A stretch of DNA of 55,756 nucleotides from Planctomycetaceae bacterium (GCA_009778035.1 WRKP01000011.1:1-55756), one strand, 5' to 3'. Positions 30,412-39,820 are shown, counted from the stretch's first letter. A program made the numbers and translations. Notes: generated by a model from the sequence alone, not told the origin.

Positions 30412-31866
30412 TCACGATGCCAACGGGACCGTTTCTTGACGCATCGACTCATAAGGGCCGTCATCCTCTTCAGAATCATCACTGCGTTGCAGATCATCCT
30501 CGACTCTCGGCAAATCAACCTTGTCCCGATGTACCTGCGATCCCAATACAACCTCATCGCCCTCACTCAATCCAGAAAGAATTACAACATCCCGATCATT
30601 GGCCGGACCCGTGATCACCTCAACTTTATCCCATCTCCCGTCATTGAATGTGATTGCATACCGTCGTCCGCCGTGCGTAAATATCGCCTGCGTCGGCAAA
30701 AGCAACGCATCCGGGATTTCATTGACGACGATTCTTGCTTCGGCAGTCAAGCCCGTCTTCACGCCCTCGGGCGGATCGTATATCCTAATCGTCGTCATGT
30801 ATTCCCGAGACATTGCCCCACCCTGAAAATTGCTCGGCTCCGGGTAGGGATTGACCATCGTAACTTCGCCTTGAAATGTATCATTGAGAAATGCTTCAAG
30901 CCGAATGGTGGCTCGCTGTCCCGGTTTGACAAACCGAACATTGGCTTCGTTGATCAGACCTTTGACCTGCATTTGGGTAGGGTCCGGCAAGTGAAGCAGG
31001 ATTTCGCGATCCATCACTCGTCGGCCTTCCCGAATCAGCGTTTCTTCGCCGCCCCATCGTTGGGTAAAATAGACAACTTGCCCGTCGCTGGGAGCATAAA
31101 TTCGGCAATTTGCGAGTTGTTGGACTAAGTGCTCAAGGCGACCGGTATCAATTTCCAGCGTCTTTTCATCCGCCGCGACCTTCGCCCGGGCGGTGTCAAT
31201 TGCCGCCTGGTATTGCATGATCATCCTTTCTTGCGTCAGGGTATTCAAAACCCGAAGGTCCAACCGGGCTTGCTCGATTGTTTGCGTTGCTCTTTCGAGT
31301 TCAAATAACGCGGCATCGACCTGGGCCTGCGTGATATAGCCCCGTTCAAAAAGCCGTTGTGAATGGGTCAAATTATCCTGCTGGGTGCTAACCTGCTCGT
31401 TGGCGACAAAAATTCGATTCGCGATGGACATTCTGTCCTGTTCCAGTTTGCCTTGCAGGTATTCTTCCAGGGTGAGTTTGGCCGTCCCGAGGTCCGCCTT
31501 GGATTGCGTGAGTCGGGATTCGCTGTTGATGACAACGATTTGCTGTCTTTCGGTATCATCTTTTAGCCTGGAGGATTCGAGTTCGATGAGAAGATCGCCC
31601 TCTTTGACGAGGGTTCCTTCATCAATGACATATACGATGGTGAGTCCGGCCTGTCCGGCTCCTTCGACCCGACAACGAATTTCGACATTTTTTGCACTAT
31701 CCACACTGCCGCGTCCGAGAATTTCGTGGACGAAGACGTCTTTCCTGACCGAAACGAGTTGCGGCGGATCGATTCGGACGGTCTCCTGCAATCGTCCCCA
31801 ACCGTAATAACCGCCGACTCCGAGAATCGCAACTACACACAGAATGAAAAACGCACGTTTTAACAT
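30412..31866 (-). CDS. HlyD/MFP-type periplasmic adaptor
   Basis: 484 residues. An N-terminal membrane anchor (AFFILCVVAILGVGGYYGW) is followed by a biotinyl-lipoyl-like segment (VRKDVFVHEILGRGSVDSA). A long coiled-coil hairpin then covers about residues 90-230, with many Gln/Glu/Arg, followed by the second lipoyl half with VVYFTQRWGGEE. A beta-barrel domain with LINEANVRFVKPGQRATIRL and an acidic C-terminal tail complete the protein. Adaptors link an inner-membrane ABC or RND pump to the outer-membrane channel; planctomycete versions often pair with MacB-type permeases. No pump gene of that kind is adjacent, only the membrane protein downstream. Confidence 0.8.
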   Translation of the reverse strand: MLKRAFFILCVVAILGVGGYYGWGRLQETVRIDPPQLVSVRKDVFVHEILGRGSVDSAKNVEIRCRVEGAGQAGLTIVYVIDEGTLVKEGDLLIELESSRLKDDTERQQIVVINSESRLTQSKADLGTAKLTLEEYLQGKLEQDRMSIANRIFVANEQVSTQQDNLTHSQRLFERGYITQAQVDAALFELERATQTIEQARLDLRVLNTLTQERMIMQYQAAIDTARAKVAADEKTLEIDTGRLEHLVQQLANCRIYAPSDGQVVYFTQRWGGEETLIREGRRVMDREILLHLPDPTQMQVKGLINEANVRFVKPGQRATIRLEAFLNDTFQGEVTMVNPYPEPSNFQGGAMSREYMTTIRIYDPPEGVKTGLTAEARIVVNEIPDALLLPTQAIFTHGGRRYAITFNDGRWDKVEVITGPANDRDVVILSGLSEGDEVVLGSQVHRDKVDLPRVEDDLQRSDDSEEDDGPYESMRQETVPLAS

Positions 31867-31992
31867 GGAAACACCGTATCTACAGCCCTGTTGGAGTTAT
31901 CGTCTGCCGCAGGTGTATTTTACAGGAAAAAGAAAAAAGTTGGAAGTATGGCGATTAGGAGGGTAAGGAGGGCGCAAGGCACGCGGCTGACG

Positions 31993-33648
31993 TTATCGCC
32001 GAACCTCGTGTAATTTCACGCCGAACGTCTGCTGAATCTTCAATACCAGCGGATTCTCCGTTGCCGCAAGATACTGCTCCCGATCCGATAATCGCGGCCC
32101 CGAATCTTCAGCCGCGGCCAACTCAAAATGCACTTTGACCGCCGCTCCCACCGACTGCGATAACACGCCTTGCAGACGAGCAGACTCCTTTTCGCAGAGT
32201 TCCTTCGATTCCCTGTCGTCAAATACGACCGCAAATACATTCGGCTCGATGAACCGCAACGAGGTACATTTCATCGCCCGACTGCCCAACGCGCCCGGAA
32301 TCGACTCCATCGCCTCAAACCAAACCGATTTCGCCTTGGCATCGTCAAGCCCCGAAAGACCAACACGCTCGGGATAAGACGAAACAGGAACCCGAGGCGG
32401 TGCCAATTTATTCGGCTGCGGCGGTGCAATCATTCTGTGTGCCGCCTTGACCGTTTGACTGGGCGTTTGGCCGATTGCCGGTGCGGGCTGACCGCTTCGC
32501 AACTCCTCCAACAACACGGAAACCTGATGAAAATGATCGAGATTCGCTATCCGAATCAGGGCGAGTTCCATCAGGATTCGAGCCTGCGTACTTCGCTGCA
32601 TTCTCGTGTGCGTATGGTCGAGAATTTGCATTGCCGCAAGGATTCGATGCAGGCCGAGTTCGCTTGCGAACGTTTTGACCTGCTCAAATTGCTGCGGCGA
32701 ACAGGATAAAAGCAGATTTGCTTCACCGCCGCTCGCCGACACGAGCAAATCGCGGTAGAGCCCCATCATTTGTTCGGCCAGGACGCCGAAATCCACGCCC
32801 TGCGAAGCGGCGGAATCCAATTCGGCAAAGATTTGCGATTGCCCGCCGTGCATGGTTCCTTCCAGCAATCGGAAGAGCAGTTGATCGTTGGCCGTCCCGA
32901 GCATATCGTGAACGTCGGCCAAGGCGATGTGTTGCGGTGCAAACGACAGGAGTTGTTCCAAAAGCGACTGGGCATCCCGCATGGAACCGGCAGCGCGTCG
33001 GGCCAGTGTGTCGAACACGCCGTCTTCCGCCGTTACTTTTTCGTTTTCGGCAATCGAAGCGAGGCGGTCGGCAATTTGCTTCGTATCAATACCGGCAAAG
33101 TCAAAGCGTTGGCATCGGGAAAGGATCGTAATCGGGATTTTTGTGGGTTCTGTCGTGCAGAAGATGAATTTGACGTGTCCCGGCGGTTCTTCAAGGATTT
33201 TGAGGAGAGCATTGAATGCTTCCTTGGTCAGCATATGTACTTCGTCGAGGATATAGATTTTGAATCGGGAACGGCTCGGCCTGATGGAGGCATTTTGCCG
33301 GAGTTGCCGGATTTCTTCGATCCCGCGATTGCTTGCGGCATCAATTTCGAGGACATCAATGTCATCGCCGGTGCTGATACTGATGCAACTATCGCACTGA
33401 CCGCAGGGCGTTAGGGTGGAGCCTTGGGCGCAGTTGAGCGCTTTGGCGTAGATTCGTGCGGTGGAGGTTTTGCCGACACCTCGGGCGCCGGTGAAGAGGT
33501 AGGCATGGCCGATGCGTCCTGACGTGATCGCATTGGAGAGGGCGTGTGCGATGTGAGTTTGTCCGACGAGTTCGTCGAAATCTTTGGGACGGTATCGTCT
33601 TGCAACGACTTGATAATTACCGGAACCGGCGGCGTGGTCTGCTTCCAT
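31993..33648 (-). CDS. dnaX: DNA polymerase III subunit gamma/tau
   Basis: 551 residues from the ATG at 33648, which fits a leaderless start. The Walker A motif is GARGVGKTSTARIYAKAL, a four-cysteine zinc site follows (CAQGSTLTPCGQCDSC), and DEVHMLTKEAFNALLK and SRCQRFDF lie further along. The rest of the AAA+ clamp-loader core ends near residue 360, and a shorter tau-like region follows. The clamp loader opens the sliding clamp for DnaN loading. I see no A-rich slippery site for gamma formation. No recR or ebfC (ybaB) gene follows, unlike the common dnaX-ybaB-recR order. Confidence 0.92.
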   Translation of the reverse strand: MEADHAAGSGNYQVVARRYRPKDFDELVGQTHIAHALSNAITSGRIGHAYLFTGARGVGKTSTARIYAKALNCAQGSTLTPCGQCDSCISISTGDDIDVLEIDAASNRGIEEIRQLRQNASIRPSRSRFKIYILDEVHMLTKEAFNALLKILEEPPGHVKFIFCTTEPTKIPITILSRCQRFDFAGIDTKQIADRLASIAENEKVTAEDGVFDTLARRAAGSMRDAQSLLEQLLSFAPQHIALADVHDMLGTANDQLLFRLLEGTMHGGQSQIFAELDSAASQGVDFGVLAEQMMGLYRDLLVSASGGEANLLLSCSPQQFEQVKTFASELGLHRILAAMQILDHTHTRMQRSTQARILMELALIRIANLDHFHQVSVLLEELRSGQPAPAIGQTPSQTVKAAHRMIAPPQPNKLAPPRVPVSSYPERVGLSGLDDAKAKSVWFEAMESIPGALGSRAMKCTSLRFIEPNVFAVVFDDRESKELCEKESARLQGVLSQSVGAAVKVHFELAAAEDSGPRLSDREQYLAATENPLVLKIQQTFGVKLHEVRR

Positions 33649-33655
33649 ACGTCCC

Positions 33656-33684
33656 ATTTTATGCGAAATGACGGGTGTAAGCAA
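33656..33684 (-). promoter_or_regulatory. dnaX promoter, leaderless layout
   Basis: Minus strand TTGCTT (33684-33679), a 17-base spacer and TAAAAT (33661-33656). It lies 7 bases before the ATG at 33648. A longer start at 33657 would overlap the -10 box. Confidence 0.6.
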
Positions 33685-33723
33685 CACGTCAACAGTCCCA
33701 TTTTGGACTGCGCTCACGCCCCC

Positions 33724-33752
33724 TTGACGCAAAACACAGAACCGCTCTAATG
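33724..33752 (+). promoter_or_regulatory. apgM promoter, leaderless layout
   Basis: TTGACG at 33724-33729, a 17-base spacer and CTAATG at 33747-33752, 5 bases before the ATG at 33758. The -10 box is weak and sits at the GCTCTAAT motif that resembles the end of the TAGAGC repeat. Confidence 0.4.
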
Positions 33753-33757
33753 AAAAA

Positions 33758-34957
33758 ATGAAATACGCTATCATCATTCCCGACGGCTGTGCCGACTGGA
33801 AAATCGAATCTCTCAACAACCAAACGCCCCTCCAAGCCGCCCGCCTCCCCAATATCCAAGCACTCGCTCAAGCCGGTATCGTCGGACAATGTTGCTACGT
33901 TCCCAAAGGCTTTTCGCCCGGCTCCGATGTCGCAACTCTCGGATTGCTCGGTTACGACGCCTCCATCTACTATACCGGCCGCGCTCCCCTCGAATCGGCC
34001 GCGCAAGGAATCGAACTGACCAACGATGATTGGGCAATCCGATGCAATCTCGTAACGATCCACCAGGGCGTGATGCAATCCTTTTCGGCAGGACATATTG
34101 ATACCGCCGACGCTGCCGAAATCATGCAGACGCTGAATGCAGAACTTGCACCGAAAGCATCGTTTCCCCTGCAATTTTATTCCAGCGTGAGTTATCGGAA
34201 TTTGGCAATACTACGGGATTGTAATGAACCGCCGTTTGATAGCACGACGAAAACCCGGGCTCCACACGATTATGCCGACAAGCCGATTGCCGACGCGTTG
34301 CCGACCGGCCTGGGGAGCGATTTGCTTCGGTTTTTGATGGCGGAAAGCCAAAAAATCCTCGCGGAACACCCAGTCAACCAACGGCGGATTCAGGCTGGGA
34401 AGTTGCCTGCCACACAGATTTGGCTTTGGGGACTCGGACAAAAGCCCAAGTTGCCGACTTTTCGGATGAAGGGAGCAATGATTACGGCAGTTGACCTGCT
34501 TCGCGGAATTGCAACGCTGATTGGTTGGGACATCGTCGACGTTCCCGGCATTACGGGCTATGTCGATACGGACTTTGCCGCCAAGGGATTGTATGCCGCC
34601 GAAGCGTTAAAAAAATATGATCTTGTTTGCGTGCATGTTGAGGCCCCGGATGAATCCGCACACGAAGGCGATGCCGCGAAGAAAATCTGGTCGATGGAAC
34701 AGATTGACGCCAAGGTAATTCCGCCGATTCTTGACGCGTTAAAGTCTTATGGCGATTGGCGTTTGTTTCTTTCGCCGGATCATCCGACGCCGTGTGCCAC
34801 GAAGACGCACACGGCGGATATGGTTCCGTGGCTTTTGGCCGGTTCGGACGTTTCGGCAATGGGGCGAGGCTTTGATGAGGATTCGGTTCGGGATTCCGGC
34901 TATCGCTACGAACGCGGTTGGGAGGTGATCAATCTGCTGTTAAATTCGGAAAAATAA
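33758..34957 (+). CDS. apgM: Cofactor-independent (archaeal-type) phosphoglycerate mutase
   Basis: 399 residues. It interconverts 2- and 3-phosphoglycerate in glycolysis using a phosphoserine-type intermediate and metal ions. Recognised by AIIIPDGCADW at the N-terminus, the catalytic serine in PGSDVATLGLLGYD, YTGRAPLESAAQGI, HVEAPDESAHEGD and SPDHPTPCATKTHT (metal ligands). The alkaline phosphatase superfamily core is complete. It is on the opposite strand to dnaX and shares its intergenic region. Length and motif set match the ApgM family. Confidence 0.92.
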   Translation: MKYAIIIPDGCADWKIESLNNQTPLQAARLPNIQALAQAGIVGQCCYVPKGFSPGSDVATLGLLGYDASIYYTGRAPLESAAQGIELTNDDWAIRCNLVTIHQGVMQSFSAGHIDTADAAEIMQTLNAELAPKASFPLQFYSSVSYRNLAILRDCNEPPFDSTTKTRAPHDYADKPIADALPTGLGSDLLRFLMAESQKILAEHPVNQRRIQAGKLPATQIWLWGLGQKPKLPTFRMKGAMITAVDLLRGIATLIGWDIVDVPGITGYVDTDFAAKGLYAAEALKKYDLVCVHVEAPDESAHEGDAAKKIWSMEQIDAKVIPPILDALKSYGDWRLFLSPDHPTPCATKTHTADMVPWLLAGSDVSAMGRGFDEDSVRDSGYRYERGWEVINLLLNSEK

Positions 34958-34982
34958 AAAATCGTTAAAGTTCCTCCAACTT

Positions 34983-35002
34983 CACGTCGATTTACCGACG
35001 TG
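34983..35002 (+). promoter_or_regulatory. Perfect 7-bp inverted repeat abutting a start codon
   Basis: CACGTCG (34983-34989), ATTTAC, CGACGTG (34996-35002). The right arm ends exactly before the ATG at 35003. As RNA it would form a hairpin that hides the initiation region; as DNA it has the symmetry of an operator. No Shine-Dalgarno is visible. Confidence 0.4.
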
Positions 35003-35956
35003 ATGAGACGCCCCTTATTCCTTATCGCGGTTATTGCTCTATTTGCCGTCCTGGTGGTTGGCAATGCTTCGGCAATGCCGCCGGGAATCGACAGCCGAAC
35101 GGCCGACTTTTCGCCGTTACCCCATCAGCCCCTCTTTTCGACCGATGCCGATGTCTTCCTCGGACAAAAAACCAGACGCATCTCCGGCGGAGGAAGAGTC
35201 TGGTCAAACCTCTATTACGGCGATACAAGGCTAAAACCAAAAGGCGAAGACCTAATCAAGCCGAGTTTCTATGGCATCCAACTCGGATACGATGCCAACA
35301 AAAGCCATGGCGTCTATTCGAGTTATTTTTTCAATGTCAATCAGAGCAAAGTCGATACGTCGGACTTTTCCTCCGTGATTGACAACTATATGATAGGCTA
35401 CGGCAAATTCATCTACTTAAGCGTTTGCCATTTTACGTTTACCGGAAGCATCGGATATGATAACTACAAAATTGACGGCGGAGAAAACAAAGGAGATGGA
35501 CTGCAAACCAACTTATTCAGCGAATTTGGCCTCGATTTGCTCCTCGGACAATGGGCATTTAAGCCGTTTTATGCCTTGCAATATGACTTTCTCTATCACG
35601 GCAATTTGGGCGAACGAACCCATTGGAACAGGCACGGACTCACGCAACTTTTCGGTTCGCGGTTGAACTGGAAGCCGACGCATGCGTTGGAATTACAAAG
35701 CCGGGTAATTTGGGTGCATGAAATGCTGGATAACCCTCCGCCGTTTTATCACATGCGATTTTCGCCCGTTGCGGGAGTCAATTCGCCAGCGATTATGTAC
35801 TATGAGGGCAATACCGGCAGGGATTGGGCTTGGTTCGGAATCGGCGGGAAATTCGAATGCGTTTTTAACGTGTATTTATTTCTCGACTATGATCTTTTGC
35901 TCAATGAGCGTCACACCACGCATTTGGGCAGTGCCGGCGTGTGTTTCGGCTGGTAA
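35003..35956 (+). CDS. Outer-membrane beta-barrel protein
   Basis: 317 residues. The signal peptide (PLFLIAVIALFAVLVVGNASA) ends before MPPGIDS. The body is a run of alternating hydrophobic and polar strands with abundant Tyr, Phe and Gly (GIQLGYDANKSHGVYSSYFF, FTFTGSIGYDNYKIDG, FFSEFGLDL-like segments), and the C-terminus ends in an aromatic residue (GSAGVCFGW), as expected for a BAM-inserted barrel. The pattern resembles autotransporter-type barrel domains, but no passenger is present. The function is unknown. An alternative start at 35000 (GTG) lies inside the upstream inverted repeat. Confidence 0.68.
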   Translation: MRRPLFLIAVIALFAVLVVGNASAMPPGIDSRTADFSPLPHQPLFSTDADVFLGQKTRRISGGGRVWSNLYYGDTRLKPKGEDLIKPSFYGIQLGYDANKSHGVYSSYFFNVNQSKVDTSDFSSVIDNYMIGYGKFIYLSVCHFTFTGSIGYDNYKIDGGENKGDGLQTNLFSEFGLDLLLGQWAFKPFYALQYDFLYHGNLGERTHWNRHGLTQLFGSRLNWKPTHALELQSRVIWVHEMLDNPPPFYHMRFSPVAGVNSPAIMYYEGNTGRDWAWFGIGGKFECVFNVYLFLDYDLLLNERHTTHLGSAGVCFGW

Positions 35957-35992
35957 AGCCTCCCGCTCGTGTGCATTGCTCGCATTTACCGG

Positions 35993-36019
35993 TTTACGCC
36001 CGGCAAATTTTGGTACAAT
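35993..36019 (+). promoter_or_regulatory. Candidate promoter of the recombinase gene
   Basis: TACAAT at 36014-36019 with a weak -35 TTTACG at 35993-35998 (15-base spacing). The ATG at 36044 is 24 bases downstream. Confidence 0.35.
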
Positions 36020-36043
36020 AACGAAGAAGGATGGAGCCTTACT

Positions 36044-37015
36044 ATGTTGAAAGAAGCAAAACGGTTTTTGCAGTATCTTCGCGTCGAAAAAAATGCTTCC
36101 GACTTGACCGTCAAAAGTTATAAGGAAGACCTCGAAGCCCTCGCGGAATACCTGTTCGATTTGTACGACGGACGTGTACCTGCTCCGTCCGAAGTAACAA
36201 CCGTCCAATTGCGCGGCTACGTGGCCGCTATGCACGAAGCCGGTTACGCACGCTCAACCGTCGCCCGACGGCTTGCCTCTCTGCGGAGCTTTTACCGATT
36301 CGGCCTACGCGAACGCTGGACCGACGAAAATCCCGCTAAACCCCTGCGCAATCCAAAAGGCGGACGGAAACTGCCCTACTTTCTGACAACCGACGAAGTC
36401 GGCGAACTGCTCATCGCTCCGCCGGAGCATGACCCCTTCGGAATGCGGGACCGTGCGATGCTGGAAACAATGTACTCCGCCGGCCTCCGAGTCAGCGAAA
36501 TCGTCGGAATGAATCTCGGCGATCTGAGTTTGGCCGAAGGACTCGTTCGAGTCCGCGGTAAAGGGAAACGGGAACGCTTCGCTCCGCTCGGGTCGTATGC
36601 CGTCAATGCGATACGCACTTGGTTTATTCCGCGAAAAGAACTTTTAACCGGCATGATGGACGTATTAGGCCGTGAACGTCCGGTTGCCAAACGTTCCAGG
36701 GCGGCAAAGATTTCGTCGAGTACATTACCGGCGGATACTCCGCTATTTTTGAACAAATTCGGCGGCCGTCTCACGACGCGGAGCGTTGCCCGGATGTTAG
36801 AAAAGTATTTGAATCAGACCGGCTTGGATGCCCGAACGACGCCGCATACATTGCGTCATACGTTTGCGACGCATCTTTTGAATAATGGAGCGGACATACG
36901 GAGCGTTCAGGAACTGTTGGGCCATAAAAGTCTCATCACGACGCAAATCTACACGCACTTGACGACGGAGAACCTGATTCAGATTTACAACAAGGCGCAT
37001 CCGCGTGCGAATTGA
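36044..37015 (+). CDS. xerC: Tyrosine site-specific recombinase, XerC/XerD type
   Basis: 323 residues from the ATG at 36044. The N-terminal SAM-like domain starts LKEAKRFLQYLRVEKNAS. The catalytic residues are all visible: Arg149 (GLRVSEI), Lys173 (RGKGKRE), His268 and Arg271 (HTLRHTF), His294 (GHKSL) and Tyr303 (QIYTHL). Length and motifs match XerC/XerD, which resolve chromosome dimers at dif; which of the two it is cannot be told. A dif site is not visible. It overlaps or nearly joins the LOG gene downstream. Confidence 0.88.
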   Translation: MLKEAKRFLQYLRVEKNASDLTVKSYKEDLEALAEYLFDLYDGRVPAPSEVTTVQLRGYVAAMHEAGYARSTVARRLASLRSFYRFGLRERWTDENPAKPLRNPKGGRKLPYFLTTDEVGELLIAPPEHDPFGMRDRAMLETMYSAGLRVSEIVGMNLGDLSLAEGLVRVRGKGKRERFAPLGSYAVNAIRTWFIPRKELLTGMMDVLGRERPVAKRSRAAKISSSTLPADTPLFLNKFGGRLTTRSVARMLEKYLNQTGLDARTTPHTLRHTFATHLLNNGADIRSVQELLGHKSLITTQIYTHLTTENLIQIYNKAHPRAN

Positions 37016-37022
37016 ACGGTTA

Positions 37023-37973
37023 ATGATTTCCCTAGCAATTAAAAAAAACATGCATCCTTCCTTATCCCACATCGTCGTTCCCTTTACCGAATCGTTTGAA
37101 CGGCAAGCGATCCTTGCCAAAGCGCAGGAGGAGCCGTTGAACGATTCCAGACTGCAAATTGCATCGCCGACCTACGAAATTGCCTATTTGGATCAGGATT
37201 ACATCCAAAGCGACCACGCCAGGGCAATCCGTATGCAGTTGGAGATGGACAAGCCGGAATGGTTCATGCAACTCGCCGGCATCCGCTCGACGGTGATCGT
37301 GTTTGGCAGTGCTCGGTTTGTTTCTCCCAATCGAGCACAGCGGCTCTTGACCGAAGCGAATGCCCATCTTGCGGCTTCGCCGAATTGCGAAAAAGCCAAA
37401 GATGCCGTTGCCAAGGCGAAGTGTCAAATGGGAACGAGCATTTACTACGAACAAGCCCGGGAGTTTGCCCGAATTGTTTCCAAAGAAACGCAGGATGGTT
37501 ATCCGCCGGATTACAAAGGGCCGTTTGACTACGTAATCTGTACCGGAGGCGGGCCCGGCATTATGGAAGCCGCCAATCGCGGTGCCCATGATGTGGGAGC
37601 ACCGTCGATCGGCTTGAACATTAAGTTGCCCTACGAGCAGATGCCGAATCCTTACACATCCCCGCATCTGTGTTTTCAATTTCATTATTTCAATGCCCGG
37701 AAATTGCATTTTATGCTCCGGGCCAAGGCTTTGGTGTGTTCTCCCGGCGGTTACGGAACGCTTGATGAACTGTTTGAGGGATTAACCTTGCGTCAGACGG
37801 AGCGGATGCAGCAGATCCCCATTATTTTGCTTGGCGAAGAGTTTTGGAAGAACTGCATGAACTTTGAGTACCTGTCGGAAACGGGCGTGATCGACCGGAG
37901 CGATCTCGAACTGTTTTATATGACGGATTCGCCGCAGGATGCCTGGGATGTCATCAAGGCATTTTACCGTTGA
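37023..37973 (+). CDS. LOG family protein (TIGR00730-like, nucleotide phosphoribohydrolase fold)
   Basis: 316 residues from the ATG at 37023; a later ATG at 37050 is possible. Hallmark motifs are VIVFGSARF, CTGGGPGIMEAANRGA and SPGGYGTLDELFEGLT, the Rossmann-like fold first described as lysine decarboxylase-like and now known for LOG cytokinin riboside monophosphate phosphoribohydrolases. The longer N-terminus and a helical insertion before GGGPGIME mark the long subgroup found in many bacteria. The substrate here is unknown. Its start lies 7 bases after the recombinase stop, so the two may be co-transcribed. Confidence 0.85.
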   Translation: MISLAIKKNMHPSLSHIVVPFTESFERQAILAKAQEEPLNDSRLQIASPTYEIAYLDQDYIQSDHARAIRMQLEMDKPEWFMQLAGIRSTVIVFGSARFVSPNRAQRLLTEANAHLAASPNCEKAKDAVAKAKCQMGTSIYYEQAREFARIVSKETQDGYPPDYKGPFDYVICTGGGPGIMEAANRGAHDVGAPSIGLNIKLPYEQMPNPYTSPHLCFQFHYFNARKLHFMLRAKALVCSPGGYGTLDELFEGLTLRQTERMQQIPIILLGEEFWKNCMNFEYLSETGVIDRSDLELFYMTDSPQDAWDVIKAFYR

Positions 37974-38005
37974 TGGTACCTTGTCTGCCCGAACATGTGG
38001 CCTGC

Positions 38006-38036
38006 AAAGGCGTTTTTGGGATTCCGTTGCCTTTTT
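38006..38036 (+). terminator. Possible intrinsic terminator after the LOG gene
   Basis: AAAGGC (38006-38011) and GCCTTT (38029-38034) followed by TT. Stem of 6 bp with a 17-base loop; weak but well placed, 32 bases after the stop codon. Confidence 0.35.
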
Positions 38037-38147
38037 CCCGAATTCGGAAACAATCGCAATACCGCAAGTTCTGAATAGCGGAGGGCTACGCTCCTTTCCC
38101 AATTTGACGTTGCCTCAAGCGTCCGATTTCGTTAGCATGCACCCAAC

Positions 38148-39716
38148 ATGTACAAACTCCTTCTCTGCTGGCGGTATCTGTTGACCCGTTTTATCGCACT
38201 GGCGTCCGTCGTCAGTGTCATGCTCGGTGTCGCGACCATGATCGTCGTCAATGCCGTTATGCTCGGATTCACCAGCGAAATGAAGGACCGAATCCAAGGC
38301 ATTTTGTCCGACGTGATCTTCCAATCTCGCGACCTTAACAAAGGTTTTCCCCATTACGATTGGCACCGCGAACAAATTTTCAATATCGTCGGCGATTTAA
38401 TTGAAGAACTCACGCCCGTCGCTGCCGTTCCAGGGATGCTGACCTACCGAATCCACGGAAGCGGAGAACCCGTCAGTTTCCAAGTCGATATTGTCGGTAT
38501 TGATGTGCTCACACAAGGAAACGTCAGCCGGATTGCGTCCTATCTGCAACATCCCGAAAATCGGCAACACTTGAGTTTCGACCTGCGAGATGAGGGATAC
38601 GACTTCATCGGCGACGGAGGCACCGGGCCGCACCGGGAAATGATGAAATATGCCGGCTGGGGATACCGACGCTATCGTGCCGCTCAAGAACAATATCTGC
38701 GAAACCTGGAACAACAAACGCACTATCAGGAAGCCCAACCATCATACGGGGAATCGTACGAAACACACGGTCCGCCGGTCAATCCTTTTGCATCCATCCC
38801 AAGCGAAGCGGCTGTATTCGATCGGGCCAAGGAACAACATGCGGGCATCATTGTCGGCCTCGGCGTTTCACTCAGGCAGCGGTCGACTTCCATTGATCCC
38901 GAAACCGGCAACAAAATTGTCGAAGATGACTTGATGCTCTTGCCCGGCGATGATGTGATGCTGTCTTTTCCCACGGCGGAGTTGCCGTTGCGTTTCCAAA
39001 GCGACAGTTTTACGGTCGTTGACCTGTACGAAAGCAAGATGGCGGAGTATGACCGCAAGTTGGTTTTTGTCCCTATCAATCAACTGCAACGCCTGCGTGG
39101 AATGGTCGATGCCGAGTCCGGCGAATATACGGTAACGCAGATTCTCATTAAAGCGAAGCCGGGCGCCGATATTAACGAGATTCGGGATAGGCTGCGTAAT
39201 TTTTTTATTATCGAGCGTTATTCGATCAACACTTGGCGGGATGACCAGGAACAGTTGCTGAATGCGATATTTACGGAATTGGCCATGCTGAATGTGTTGC
39301 TTTTTTTGATATTTGCCGTTGCCGGTTTTGGAATTTTGGCAATTTTCTATATGATTGTCATCGAAAAACAGAAGGACATCGGCATCTTGAAGGCACTGGG
39401 AGCGAGTAGTTTTGGTGTGATGCAGATATTTCTGTATTACAGTTTGCTGTTGGGCGTTGTGGGGTGTGCCTTGGGACTCGGTTTAGGACTTTTGTTTGTG
39501 AAGTACATCCAGGAAATCGCGTTGGTGTTGTCGTATGTCTTGCAGAGGGACATATTTAGTCCAGAAGTTTACTCATTTTATGAAATTCCGACGGTGGTTG
39601 ATATTCCGACGGTCATCGGAATCATTATAGGCGCGATCTTGATTGCGGTTTTGGCGGGAGTATTGCCGGCGATGCGAGCGGCTCGCGTGCATCCGGTTGA
39701 GACGCTGCGAAGTTGA
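38148..39716 (+). CDS. LolC/LolE-type lipoprotein-release permease
   Basis: 522 residues. The N-terminal helix (LTRFIALASVVSVMLGVATM) and EMKDRIQGILSD match the MacB-like periplasmic core architecture. A large periplasmic domain is followed by three C-terminal helices (LNVLLFLIFAVAGFGILAIF, LLLGVVGCALGLGLGLLF and IPTVIGIIIGAILIAVLAGV). The end LPAMRAARVHPVETLRS is the FtsX-family signature. LolCE pulls lipoproteins off the inner membrane for transport to the outer membrane. The family normally pairs with the ATPase LolD, but no ATPase gene is adjacent; a second LolC/E partner is also missing. Confidence 0.82.
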   Translation: MYKLLLCWRYLLTRFIALASVVSVMLGVATMIVVNAVMLGFTSEMKDRIQGILSDVIFQSRDLNKGFPHYDWHREQIFNIVGDLIEELTPVAAVPGMLTYRIHGSGEPVSFQVDIVGIDVLTQGNVSRIASYLQHPENRQHLSFDLRDEGYDFIGDGGTGPHREMMKYAGWGYRRYRAAQEQYLRNLEQQTHYQEAQPSYGESYETHGPPVNPFASIPSEAAVFDRAKEQHAGIIVGLGVSLRQRSTSIDPETGNKIVEDDLMLLPGDDVMLSFPTAELPLRFQSDSFTVVDLYESKMAEYDRKLVFVPINQLQRLRGMVDAESGEYTVTQILIKAKPGADINEIRDRLRNFFIIERYSINTWRDDQEQLLNAIFTELAMLNVLLFLIFAVAGFGILAIFYMIVIEKQKDIGILKALGASSFGVMQIFLYYSLLLGVVGCALGLGLGLLFVKYIQEIALVLSYVLQRDIFSPEVYSFYEIPTVVDIPTVIGIIIGAILIAVLAGVLPAMRAARVHPVETLRS

Positions 39717-39791
39717 AAAAACAAAATCCGCAAGACAAACCGCAAGTTGCGACGGGTACCGCCTGCACTTGCCGTATCTGGGAACTGAACC

Positions 39792-39820
39792 TTGAAAACG
39801 CCGAAAAAGTGAAGTACAAT
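39792..39820 (+). promoter_or_regulatory. ybjQ promoter
   Basis: TTGAAA at 39792-39797, a 17-base spacer and TACAAT at 39815-39820, 44 bases before the ATG at 39865. Confidence 0.6.

Noticed and set aside
31993-33648. Programmed frameshift in dnaX for a gamma subunit
   Set aside because: No A-rich slippery heptamer with a downstream hairpin is visible in the gene.
33660-33750. GCTCTAAT near the apgM start as a repeat copy
   Set aside because: The inner sequence does not match the element; the hexamer may be part of the promoter.
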